This document shows positions 6,239 through 12,115 of a stretch of DNA of 64,000 nucleotides, piece after piece. Origin of the DNA: a virus; the IMG/VR virus record IMGVR_UViG_3300044825_002669, positions 1 to 64,000 of that record, one strand, 5' to 3'. The notes under the pieces were generated by a model. It was not told the origin of the DNA and did no database searches. It saw only the letters and a list, made by a program, of their open reading frames with translations. The first letter of the stretch is position 1. Each line of letters starts with the position of its first letter. The position numbers and the translations under genes were made by a program.

Positions 6239-6700
6239 ATGAACACCGACCTCCAGGCCATCACTGCTCAACTCGCCACTGTAGCAGCATCGCTGAACAC
6301 TCTACAAGAGGCTTTGGCATTGCTCCAGGAGCAGCAGGCATCCATCCCCACCAACAACGCTCTGGCGCCTTTCTCGGCTTTCCTGATGGTGGAGCTGACG
6401 CCTTACTTCGGTGGCACAATGGCCAAGGCAATTGTTGATAGTCTGAACCGCTGCAATCAACGCGGAGACTATCGCTACTTCATCCCAATGTATGAAATCG
6501 CAGCTGATGATCTGCAAAAGCGTCAACTGCTGAAACTCGTTTCTGCTATTCATCGTTACAAATTCGTCTACAGTAAGCAACACAATCACCCCCAAAAGTA
6601 TAGCCTCAAGTCTGACATTAAATACGCAAAAGCTTGTTCCCATTGTGGTGCACTTGCTTCTGTTCTTTATGATCGTCTCGTGAAAGAAGGTCTGTTCTGA
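6239..6700 (+). CDS. Hypothetical protein with N-terminal helix and CxxC
   Basis: A 153 aa protein. The N terminus (MNTDLQAITAQLATVAASLN then LQEALALLQEQQ) looks like an amphipathic or coiled-coil helix. The C terminus has CSHC, a possible half zinc site. The family is not recognised. The ATG at 6239 is preferred over upstream in-frame TTG/GTG codons because of its 70 nt spacing from the leader box and the GCAATC(N)AGCC context before the ATG, shared with the genes at 5517 and 8733. AAGGAG at 6215-6220 is a possible but distant ribosome site. First gene of a four-gene unit. Confidence 0.6.
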   Translation: MNTDLQAITAQLATVAASLNTLQEALALLQEQQASIPTNNALAPFSAFLMVELTPYFGGTMAKAIVDSLNRCNQRGDYRYFIPMYEIAADDLQKRQLLKLVSAIHRYKFVYSKQHNHPQKYSLKSDIKYAKACSHCGALASVLYDRLVKEGLF

Positions 6701-6828
6701 TGAAGATCTTTGTCTTTGCACTGGTTGCTGTTACTTTCAGCAACACACTGGTTGCATCTTTCAAGGCAGCCAAAACCTTAGATGCTAAGGTTGCAGATCT
6801 CACTTGTCAAGTTACCGAACGATGCTGA
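6700..6828 (+). CDS. Small secreted or membrane-type peptide
   Basis: A 42 aa ORF overlapping the upstream stop (TGATG). MKIFVFALVAVTFSNTLVAS is a charged start followed by a hydrophobic stretch, like a signal peptide or single membrane segment. The remainder is short and polar with two Cys. A role at the host membrane is possible but not shown. Confidence 0.5.
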   Translation: MKIFVFALVAVTFSNTLVASFKAAKTLDAKVADLTCQVTERC

Positions 6829-6878
6829 TCTTTCTTTCGATTGTTGTTCGCTTTCACTTTCACCATATAGGCTAACCT

Positions 6879-7013
6879 ATGGAAATCATGCAAACTTATG
6901 ACATCCACACCAAAGAATTGATGTGGGCATATAATGACGGAAAAACCATTTGGTATTTTCAGTCTCATGAAGTACAACAGTTTCTTGATGTTCGCCACAG
7001 GATTCTTCGATGA
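6879..7013 (+). CDS. Small hypothetical protein
   Basis: A 44 aa ORF, MEIMQTYDIHTKELMWAYND..., rich in aromatic residues; not recognised. The stop overlaps the next start (ATGATGA-type junction at 7010-7013), which suggests coupled translation. It belongs to the unit started by leader R5. Confidence 0.5.
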   Translation: MEIMQTYDIHTKELMWAYNDGKTIWYFQSHEVQQFLDVRHRILR

Positions 7014-7132
7014 TTGAACTACTCGCTGCTGCATTTATCATCGGTCAAGTAGAGATCGCTCCAGGTATTATCCGCACAGAGTATCTCAATGAGGATCGTA
7101 AAGTTATCGTAGTGGAGGAAGATAGAGACTAG
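7010..7132 (+). CDS. Small hypothetical protein with hydrophobic N terminus
   Basis: A 40 aa ORF, MIELLAAAFIIGQVEIAPGI..., with a short hydrophobic N terminus and an acidic C terminus (VVEEDRD). It overlaps the preceding stop codon and is followed 25 nt later by a strong terminator, making it the last gene of the R5 unit. Not recognised. Confidence 0.5.
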   Translation: MIELLAAAFIIGQVEIAPGIIRTEYLNEDRKVIVVEEDRD

Positions 7133-7157
7133 GTTTCACGGTGCAATAGGCTCACAC

Positions 7158-7185
7158 AGGGAGAGAGAAATCTCTCCCTTTTTTT
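7158..7185 (+). terminator. Intrinsic terminator
   Basis: AGGGAGAGA, GAAA tetraloop, TCTCTCCCT, then a T run. Confidence 0.88.
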
Positions 7186-7306
7186 ATATTTTTTTTCGTT
7201 TTTTCGTATTCTTGTGCCAGCTGGCGAACCGGTACAGGATCTCGTGAGATGCCTCCAGAAGCCCCCACAAGGCGCTACAATTACAGGGTCAACACAAAGA
7301 CACCCC

Positions 7307-7525
7307 ATGGCCGCCATTATCCCCGATCCCTGCCGCAAGTGGGTCAAAGGCACTCCCTACCGTACCGTGTGCAATGAGGTCTCAAAGGATGGTACAGTGA
7401 TCGGTATCGGCACTATTGAGATCTGGGACTACGCTCGCGCAGTCGGTGTGTGCTATGCTTCACCACTACCTAAGCGTAAAGAACCGGACATTGGTGATCT
7501 TTTTCTCGAAATGTTCGGTGCCTGA
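7307..7525 (+). CDS. Small hypothetical protein
   Basis: A 72 aa protein, MAAIIPDPCRKWVKGTPYRT..., not recognised. The ATG at 7307 is preferred over a GTG at 7214. Its leader is unusual: it lacks the GCAGGG core, but CTTGTGCCAG at 7211-7220 is the exact reverse complement of the CTGGCACAAG box of the other leaders. An 8 bp hairpin lies after the gene. Confidence 0.55.
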   Translation: MAAIIPDPCRKWVKGTPYRTVCNEVSKDGTVIGIGTIEIWDYARAVGVCYASPLPKRKEPDIGDLFLEMFGA

Positions 7526-7536
7526 TTGAGTCTTAT

Positions 7537-7564
7537 GGGGATGATACCTTATGATATCATCCTC
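7537..7564 (+). terminator. Hairpin, possible 3' end
   Basis: GGATGATA pairs with TATCATCC around CCTTATGA, extended by two further pairs. There is no T run, so termination is uncertain. Confidence 0.4.
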
Positions 7565-7636
7565 ACATAAAAAACAAATTATAATTAAACAAATCTTATT
7601 ATTCTTTTTTTATTCTTTATATCTTATTATTTTTTC

Positions 7637-7780
7637 GCAGGGTTAGCGTGGCTTACTTATCGTCAACGGCCTTCGTGGCCTCCTTTGCTTGTGAGATAAT
7701 TCTACAGCATCGGGAGCCGATCCGCGAGACAATCCGCCAAATTAAGCCAGTTTGGCCACTGGCACAATGCGGCCATGGCA
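7637..7780 (+). repeat. Leader repeat copy R6
   Basis: Core GCAGGGTTAGCGTGGCTTAC at 7637, identical to R4. The hairpin at 7668-7680 is GGCC-TTCGT-GGCC, with two base pairs changed compensatorily relative to R4. Box CTGGCACAA at 7759. Confidence 0.75.
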
Positions 7781-7832
7781 GCTGGCGATCTGGGTTCAGA
7801 ATGGCGGAGCAACCGCAACCAAGGGCGAAGCT

Positions 7833-8078
7833 GTGACCTACAACCCCACACGCGATGCCGCAACCGCCGAGCACTTCAGCCGCTGGGCTGCCGAGGCTAA
7901 AACTCTCGACGCCTATTCTCTCCAGTATGTAATTAAAGACTGCAGAGAGGCTGCAGAAGCTATGGCTGGCTGGAATCCTGTCCGTGAGGGTTTCTACATC
8001 GATCAGATGCTAACCTATGCTGCAGAGCTTAACTTGCGCAACTCTAAGTTACCTTTCGGCTTGCGCCATCGCATCTGA
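7833..8078 (+). CDS. Conserved hypothetical phage protein
   Basis: An 81 aa protein reading MTYNPTRDAATAEHF, then LDAYSLQYVIKDCREAAEAM and GFYIDQMLTYAAEL. This resembles a conserved small phage protein of unknown function that is mainly helical. The GTG at 7833 is chosen because it lies 74 nt after the CTGGCACAA box, matching the other leaders, and AAGGG precedes it. An ATG at 7767 (103 aa) is the alternative, but it falls inside the repeat. Confidence 0.6.
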   Translation: MTYNPTRDAATAEHFSRWAAEAKTLDAYSLQYVIKDCREAAEAMAGWNPVREGFYIDQMLTYAAELNLRNSKLPFGLRHRI

Positions 8079-8119
8079 ATGTAGCTAACTCTCAGGGGGC
8101 AGAGTATAAAGTCCCCATG

Positions 8120-8145
8120 CAATCCCACCGCTATTCTTTATCATG
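8120..8145 (+). repeat. Second-type leader, copy a
   Basis: CAATCCCACCGCTATTCTTT then ATCATG. It shares C-x-ATCCCA-[CT]-CGCT-ATT-TCATG with copies at 8341 and 9476. A weak GGGG...CCCC hairpin lies just upstream (8094-8116). Confidence 0.5.
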
Positions 8146-8322
8146 AGAATCCAAACTCCCTACAAATTCAGCAAATTAGCTTACTTCGGACTTGACACAA
8201 AAGCTCGCGTGGGTGATGAGTATTTGGCAGCAGGAATCGGTAGGTTTTATGTCGGAATCTATCCGACATCTAGCGGCTTTGATCTATCCTGCGGCATCCT
8301 AGATCAAAACGGTTCACTGTAA
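8143..8322 (+). CDS. Small hypothetical protein
   Basis: A 59 aa ORF, MRIQTPYKFSKLAYFGLDTK..., rich in Tyr, Phe and Gly; predicted beta-rich and not recognised. It starts at the ATG that ends second-type leader copy a. Codon use is GC-rich like its neighbours. Confidence 0.55.
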   Translation: MRIQTPYKFSKLAYFGLDTKARVGDEYLAAGIGRFYVGIYPTSSGFDLSCGILDQNGSL

Positions 8323-8340
8323 CTTTAAGCCTACATTCTC

Positions 8341-8364
8341 ACCCCATCGCTTTAGATTCTCATG
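8341..8364 (+). repeat. Second-type leader, copy b
   Basis: ACCCCATCGCTTTAGATTCT then CATG, aligned with the copies at 8120 and 9476. Confidence 0.5.
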
Positions 8365-8523
8365 ACAATCCGCATCTCTTTCTTTGCACCTTACCCTCGC
8401 TTCAATGGCGAGAGAAGAACACAAGAATTCAAAACTATTTCAGAGGCTAGAAGTATGGTGAGCTTCTACAACTCTCTGGGGTTTTATGATGCAAAAGTCG
8501 AAACTTTTGCCGATAAAGTATAA
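8362..8523 (+). CDS. Small hypothetical protein
   Basis: A 53 aa ORF, MTIRISFFAPYPRFNGERRT..., with a likely beta-strand start and an amphipathic middle (TISEARSMVSFYNSL). Not recognised. It starts at the ATG of second-type leader copy b and is followed by the inverted leader copy R7. Confidence 0.55.
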   Translation: MTIRISFFAPYPRFNGERRTQEFKTISEARSMVSFYNSLGFYDAKVETFADKV

Positions 8524-8540
8524 TTAAAGTTTTATGTCAG

Positions 8541-8634
8541 GGGCGGCTGGCCTGGCCCCCCTGGCATGGTAGGATTGGTGAAACCGGTAGAGGGTCCGAA
8601 GCCCAGCGACGAAAGTGAGCCACGCTTACCCTGC
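8541..8634 (-). repeat. Inverted, orphan leader repeat copy R7
   Basis: Read on the minus strand from 8634: GCAGGGTAAGCGTGGCTCAC, then a hairpin GGGC-TTCGG-ACCC at 8592-8604. The core-to-hairpin distance is 30 nt, against 31 in copies R1-R6. There is no CTGGCACAAG box and no minus-strand gene follows. A GC-rich inverted repeat (CAGGGG...CCCCTG) lies at about 8538-8562. It may be a small RNA or a recombination relic. Confidence 0.65.
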
Positions 8635-8705
8635 CATGAAATAGTAGTGTGACGGATTGTTACGGTTTGGCGATTCGAGCCACGGTGCCGCCTTCCTAGG
8701 TCCTA

Positions 8706-8722
8706 CATTGGCGGAGCCAATG
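8706..8722 (+). promoter_or_regulatory. Hairpin before the start at 8733
   Basis: CATTGGC, loop GGA, GCCAATG: a perfect 7 bp stem ending 10 nt before the ATG. GGAG overlaps the loop, so the structure could control ribosome access. Confidence 0.45.
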
Positions 8723-8732
8723 CAATCGAGCC

Positions 8733-9434
8733 ATGCAAACCCTCACCGTCACCGCAACCAACCTTGGCAGCGTCAGCCGCGCCGATGACATTGCACGCGC
8801 CGCGCGTCACGCCGCATTGAGCGATCCTCGCGTGATGACCGTCACCGCTCGTGGGGAGGTTGTAACCTTTGAAAGCCGCCTGAGCGATGACGCTGCGCAG
8901 GATCTCCTGCAGTGGTGTTCTGGCCGCTTTGCAAAGTCGCTATGGCAGCAGTCTCACGAGCGTGGCCTGTCGCCAGCTCAGATGGCCTGGGCTCACAAGC
9001 TCTCCACTGATCTTCTGCAGGCAGAATCTGCGGAGGATGATAACAACGAGCCCCAGTTTGAGCGGCTCTTCAGTGTATTTCAGGCTGCAAAGTCTCGCGG
9101 ATTGAAGCGACTCACACTGCGTTTAAGCGGTGTAAATGTAAAGCCAAACCGTGACAATACGGCATTATGGGTCACTTCTCAGACTGAGACTGAGGAAGGT
9201 AATTATGGTCCTCAGCCAAAGTATCTCGGTAAAATTACACCTAACCGTTTAGATTCTCGCCTCTCTGATGATATCAAGGCGGTGCTTTTAGAGGCCGCCA
9301 GTGATCCTCTCACCGCCGCAGTTCGCTACGGTAAAGAGACTGGCAGCTGTTCATGTTGCGGTCGTGATCTAACCAATCCCCAATCAATCGAGCTGGGAAT
9401 CGGTCCTATCTGCCGTGAAAAGTTCGGCCTCTAG
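8733..9434 (+). CDS. DUF6011-like zinc-ribbon protein
   Basis: A 233 aa protein. The C terminus (about 205-233) reads YGKETGSCSCCGRDLTNPQS then LGIGPICREKFGL, the Cys-x2-Cys...Cys pattern of the DUF6011 domain found in many phage and actinobacterial proteins, probably a zinc site. The N-terminal 80 residues are Ala/Arg rich with a beta-alpha pattern; the middle resembles nothing I recognise. Function is unknown and nucleic-acid binding is plausible. It is one of the most GC-rich genes here. The start follows GCAATCGAGCCATG, the context seen at 5517. Confidence 0.65.
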   Translation: MQTLTVTATNLGSVSRADDIARAARHAALSDPRVMTVTARGEVVTFESRLSDDAAQDLLQWCSGRFAKSLWQQSHERGLSPAQMAWAHKLSTDLLQAESAEDDNNEPQFERLFSVFQAAKSRGLKRLTLRLSGVNVKPNRDNTALWVTSQTETEEGNYGPQPKYLGKITPNRLDSRLSDDIKAVLLEAASDPLTAAVRYGKETGSCSCCGRDLTNPQSIELGIGPICREKFGL

Positions 9435-9475
9435 GTATAACTAACCGACCTGGGCATGTCGTTAAACTGCCCCCA

Positions 9476-9502
9476 CAATCCCATCGCTATTTGATTCTCA
9501 TG
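9476..9502 (+). repeat. Second-type leader, copy c
   Basis: CAATCCCATCGCTATTTGAT then TCTCATG. A GGGC...GCCC hairpin (about 9452-9472) precedes it. Confidence 0.5.
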
Positions 9503-9826
9503 ATCAACAATCGCGGCACCATTGTTTACACTCCCAACAGTGCAGATCTGGTGAAAATTTACATCGAAGTGTGCGAGATTATCGTATGCTTTGCAGTCGC
9601 AATCGTGAAAGAATTGTTTACTCTAACTGTTCGCGCAGTTAGCTTCTGTGAGAAGTGGCAAGAATGGCGTGGTTTCTATCGCATTGGACCTGTAGAAGTC
9701 GGCTTTGATCTACAGCAACAGTGGGACGATTTAGAGGTAGTTTGGTTCACTTGGGATCTTAAAGAGGTTGGTTTCAGTATCTACTGGTGCCGTCAGGATG
9801 GCTGGCAGAAGGTAAGCTGGCACTAA
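9500..9826 (+). CDS. Hypothetical protein with possible membrane segment
   Basis: A 108 aa protein. Residues 18-45 (IYIEVCEIIVCFAVAIVKEL...) form a long hydrophobic helix that may be a membrane segment. The C-terminal half is rich in Trp (WQEWRGFYRIG, then WDDLEVVWFTWDL). Not recognised. The ATG at 9500 ends second-type leader copy c. A 12 bp hairpin lies just after the stop. Confidence 0.6.
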   Translation: MINNRGTIVYTPNSADLVKIYIEVCEIIVCFAVAIVKELFTLTVRAVSFCEKWQEWRGFYRIGPVEVGFDLQQQWDDLEVVWFTWDLKEVGFSIYWCRQDGWQKVSWH

Positions 9827-9833
9827 GATCTTA

Positions 9834-9864
9834 TGGGGTGACAGTGTAATTAACTGTTACCCCA
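9834..9864 (+). terminator. Stable hairpin after the gene at 9500
   Basis: TGGGGTGACAGT pairs with ACTGTTACCCCA (one G-T pair) around a 7 nt loop. There is no T run; probably an RNA 3' end or stabiliser. Confidence 0.5.
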
Positions 9865-10090
9865 CTAAGTATACCTAACTGTGGCGTATAATAGGTATAA
9901 AAGACAGTCGAAAAAGTGTCACAGGGACAGTTGACGGATCGTCCATGCCGTGGTAGGGTTGGGCCATGCGGGTAAAAAAGAATGGGACCCCATAAGCTAT
10001 AAAGCTATCCACTCGCCTCATAAGTATCAAATACATAAAAAAATCAAAAAAACCCCATTCCAAATAAAATCCGCCGCCCATAAGAATCTT
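9865..10090. other. Intergenic stretch with CATAAG motifs
   Basis: It contains a TATAAT at 9887-9892 (no clear -35), CATAAG at 9990 and 10019, and a CATAAG-AAT-CTTATG palindrome ending at the ATG at 10091. The same hexamer crowds the other edge of the island (3285-3683). Confidence 0.45.
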
Positions 10091-10303
10091 ATGAATAGTT
10101 CGAATCTGAAATTAAATCGAAAAACCATTAGACCCCAAAAAATCGCCGCCAGAAAAAATTCCCCAAAACCCCCCACGCCATATTGGAATTTCTGGAAGGT
10201 TGTATTTGCTGGATGGTTAATTAGGTATCCAAAAACTTTTATGAAATTAATTGGATTACCGATTGGGTTTATTTTAGTGATGATATATAATGCGTCCAGA
10301 TAA
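10091..10303 (+). CDS. Small basic protein with C-terminal membrane segment (putative)
   Basis: A 70 aa ORF: a basic N terminus (MNSSNLKLNRKTIRPQKIAA) and a hydrophobic C terminus (FMKLIGLPIGFILVMIY) that would span a membrane. Not recognised. The frame is open further upstream to 9950, but composition there is poor for coding, so the ATG at 10091 is used. The gene overlaps the following one slightly if that starts at 10290. Confidence 0.4.
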   Translation: MNSSNLKLNRKTIRPQKIAARKNSPKPPTPYWNFWKVVFAGWLIRYPKTFMKLIGLPIGFILVMIYNASR

Positions 10304-10313
10304 AAAAATAAGG

Positions 10314-10499
10314 ATGAATAAATCATATCACATATATGTAAAAAGTGAATGCATATATCATTCCCTATCAGAAGAAGAATTCAATAGATTATGGGACTTC
10401 GTGCAAAAGCTGTCATGGCTTACTGATATCAATATGAATGATATACAGTATGAAGAAGTGACAACAAACAAAGAATTAGTATTAAATTCATCACATTGA
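10314..10499 (+). CDS. Conserved small cyanophage protein
   Basis: A 61 aa protein, MNKSYHIYVKSECIYHSLSE then EEFNRLWDFVQKL and YEEV near the end. The pattern IYVK-x-CIYHSLSEEEF is one I associate with a small conserved cyanophage protein of unknown function. A start at 10290 adds eight residues, but homology favours 10314. A strong promoter overlaps the stop and drives the next gene. Confidence 0.65.
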   Translation: MNKSYHIYVKSECIYHSLSEEEFNRLWDFVQKLSWLTDINMNDIQYEEVTTNKELVLNSSH

Positions 10500-10524
10500 C
10501 AAATCATAAATAGAACGCTAAAAT
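10496..10524 (+). promoter_or_regulatory. Sigma70-type promoter with a late box in the spacer
   Basis: TTGACA (10496-10501), a 17 nt spacer and TAAAAT (10519-10524): close to consensus. The spacer holds ATAAATA (10506-10512), the phage late-promoter box. It drives the glycosyltransferase at 10548. Confidence 0.75.
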
Positions 10525-10547
10525 TGAATTGGAGTGTATTTTAATCC

Positions 10548-11318
10548 ATGGCAAAAGGTTTTACAGTAAAGGCAAAAGCGCCCATTCGTAACGAAGAACA
10601 AGAATGGGATTATGAAAAAATTAAAGAAAGAATGAAGGGCAAGAGCATTGTCTTTTGTCTACCAGGTAGAGGATGTTCATTTGCATTTCTAAAAGCATTT
10701 GTACAATTATGTTTTGATCTTGTACAAAATGGTATGAGTATTCAAATCTCACAAGACTATTCGAGTATGGTAAACTTTGCTCGTTGTAAGTGTCTTGGGG
10801 CAAATGTACTTCGTGGACCAAAGCAGATTCCCTGGGATGGAAAACTAAATTATGATTATCAACTTTGGATTGATAGTGATATTGTTTTCAATAGTGAGAA
10901 GTTTTGGCAACTTTGTGATCTTGCATTAAATGAAGAAGGTGAAGAAAAAGAAGTTGTTGCTGGTTGGTATGCAACCGAAGATGGTCGCACTACATCAGTT
11001 GCTCACTGGCTCGAAGAAGAAGAATTCCGTCAGAATGGTGGAGTCATGAATCATGAGACAGTAGAGAGCATCAGTAAGCGTCGTAAGCCATTTACAGTTG
11101 ATTATACTGGATTTGGTTGGGTTCTGATTAAGAATGGTGTATTCGAAAATCTAGAGTATCCTTGGTTTGCACCTAAGATGCAAGTATTTGAATCTGGTGC
11201 TGTACAAGATATGTGTGGAGAAGATGTCTCATTCTGTCTCGATGCAAAAGAAGCAGGATTTGAGATTTGGTGTGATCCTCGCATTCGCGTTGGTCACGAA
11301 AAGACTCGTGTGATCTGA
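10548..11318 (+). CDS. Putative glycosyltransferase
   Basis: A 256 aa protein with a GT-A-like layout: an N-terminal SIVFCLPGRGCS strand-loop, the metal-binding D-x-D in YQLWIDSDIVF (about 104-114), then VDYTGFGWVLIKNGVF and GEDVSFCLDAKEAGFEIWCDP (about 224-244), where the ED pair is a typical catalytic-base region. Similar proteins occur in cyanophages beside structural genes. The substrate may be a host surface glycan, phage DNA or a virion protein; the sequence does not say which. It is preceded by a near-consensus promoter. Confidence 0.7.
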   Translation: MAKGFTVKAKAPIRNEEQEWDYEKIKERMKGKSIVFCLPGRGCSFAFLKAFVQLCFDLVQNGMSIQISQDYSSMVNFARCKCLGANVLRGPKQIPWDGKLNYDYQLWIDSDIVFNSEKFWQLCDLALNEEGEEKEVVAGWYATEDGRTTSVAHWLEEEEFRQNGGVMNHETVESISKRRKPFTVDYTGFGWVLIKNGVFENLEYPWFAPKMQVFESGAVQDMCGEDVSFCLDAKEAGFEIWCDPRIRVGHEKTRVI

Positions 11319-11324
11319 TGATTT

Positions 11325-11465
11325 ATGCTTAATATTTTGTATAAAGGAAGAAAAATTTATACAAACTTAACTGAAGAAGAGTCTACAGAGATTCTTCTTG
11401 AGTTAGCAGAAAAGTCTTACAATGGCGAAATTGATGCAAATGAAATTGAATTGGAGGAAATCTAA
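11325..11465 (+). CDS. Conserved small cyanophage protein
   Basis: A 46 aa ORF: MLNILYKGRKIYTNLTEEES then TEILLELAEKSYNGEID and an acidic tail. It matches a pattern (YTNLTEEE...EIL) I recall from small cyanophage proteins near the tail cluster. GGAGGA just before the end is the ribosome site of the next gene, and the stop overlaps that start (TAATG). Confidence 0.6.
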   Translation: MLNILYKGRKIYTNLTEEESTEILLELAEKSYNGEIDANEIELEEI

Positions 11466-11608
11466 TGGCTAAAATCAAAAGTCTGAATGGATCAGATAAA
11501 ATTGAATCCAAACCCAAGTCTACCCGTCAGGGTGATGGGAAACATACAAAATATTCTGCAACGAGCAGGAATAAGGCACGGAAACCATACCGAGGTCAAG
11601 GTAATTAA
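11465..11608 (+). CDS. Conserved small basic cyanophage protein
   Basis: A 47 aa, strongly basic ORF: MAKIKSLNGSDKIESKPKST ... TSRNKARKPYRGQGN. The ending RNKAR(K)xYRGQG recurs in small cyanophage proteins. Nucleic-acid binding is likely from charge alone. TTGGAGGAAATCTAATG supplies a good ribosome site. Followed by a terminator. Confidence 0.62.
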   Translation: MAKIKSLNGSDKIESKPKSTRQGDGKHTKYSATSRNKARKPYRGQGN

Positions 11609-11624
11609 ATAAAATATACACATA

Positions 11625-11647
11625 AGAGCCATAAGGCTCTTTTTTTA
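11625..11647 (+). terminator. Intrinsic terminator touching the next start codon
   Basis: AGAGCC, loop ATAA, GGCTCT and a T run that runs straight into the ATG at 11647, so the downstream gene must be read through or have a start site inside. Confidence 0.8.
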
Positions 11648-12099
11648 TGTCTAAAAAAGAATATATTTTACAGTGGATAGAGAGAATATCTGAGTTAAGA
11701 CCTGAATTATCTGGGTTTTCTGTGTGTCCTTATGCTAAATTGGCCCTTTATGATGTAATTGAGGTAAATATAGAAAAAATTGAACCCGTCTTAGGTTATG
11801 ATGCGATCATTTATGTTGTAGGAGATGATCTAAGTCCTTCTGAATTGGATAAATGGGTGGAATATTATGACAAAAAGTATGAAAATTGGACATTTTTCAA
11901 GGATTGTGCCGCATATTCCACTTTTATAGGTGAAATTCAGACAAATAATGGTAAGTATAACCTGATTTTAGCTCAAGAAAAGGAAAAATTAAGGAAGATT
12001 AGAGAAAAATTGAGTAAAACCGGTTATTATGACCATTGGAGCGAAGAATATTTGAAAGAAATTTTAAAAAACGATCTTGATCTTATAGATAATAAGTGA
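11647..12099 (+). CDS. Conserved cyanophage hypothetical protein
   Basis: A 150 aa protein. SGFSVCPYAKLALYDVIEV (about 22-41), DAIIYVVGDDLS, WTFFKDCAAYSTFIGEIQTN and NGKYNLILAQEKEKLRKIRE match a cyanophage family I recognise by pattern but whose function is unknown. The CPYAK segment and later Cys are conserved-looking. It lies directly downstream of a terminator, just before the baseplate cluster. Confidence 0.65.
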   Translation: MSKKEYILQWIERISELRPELSGFSVCPYAKLALYDVIEVNIEKIEPVLGYDAIIYVVGDDLSPSELDKWVEYYDKKYENWTFFKDCAAYSTFIGEIQTNNGKYNLILAQEKEKLRKIREKLSKTGYYDHWSEEYLKEILKNDLDLIDNK

Positions 12100-12115
12100 A
12101 ATATTACAAATTTTT

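Noticed and set aside
5015-7776. TGGCAC in the leader box as a sigma54 -24 element
   Set aside because: The following TTG is spaced about 7 nt instead of 4-5, and cyanobacteria lack RpoN.
7648-7836. ORF MAYLSSTAFVASF... in leader R6
   Set aside because: Same repeat as above, and it is in a different frame from the downstream gene.
8541-8730. Possible tRNA near GATTCGAGCC
   Set aside because: No acceptor/T-arm pairing or anticodon arm could be drawn; the region is explained by the inverted leader copy.
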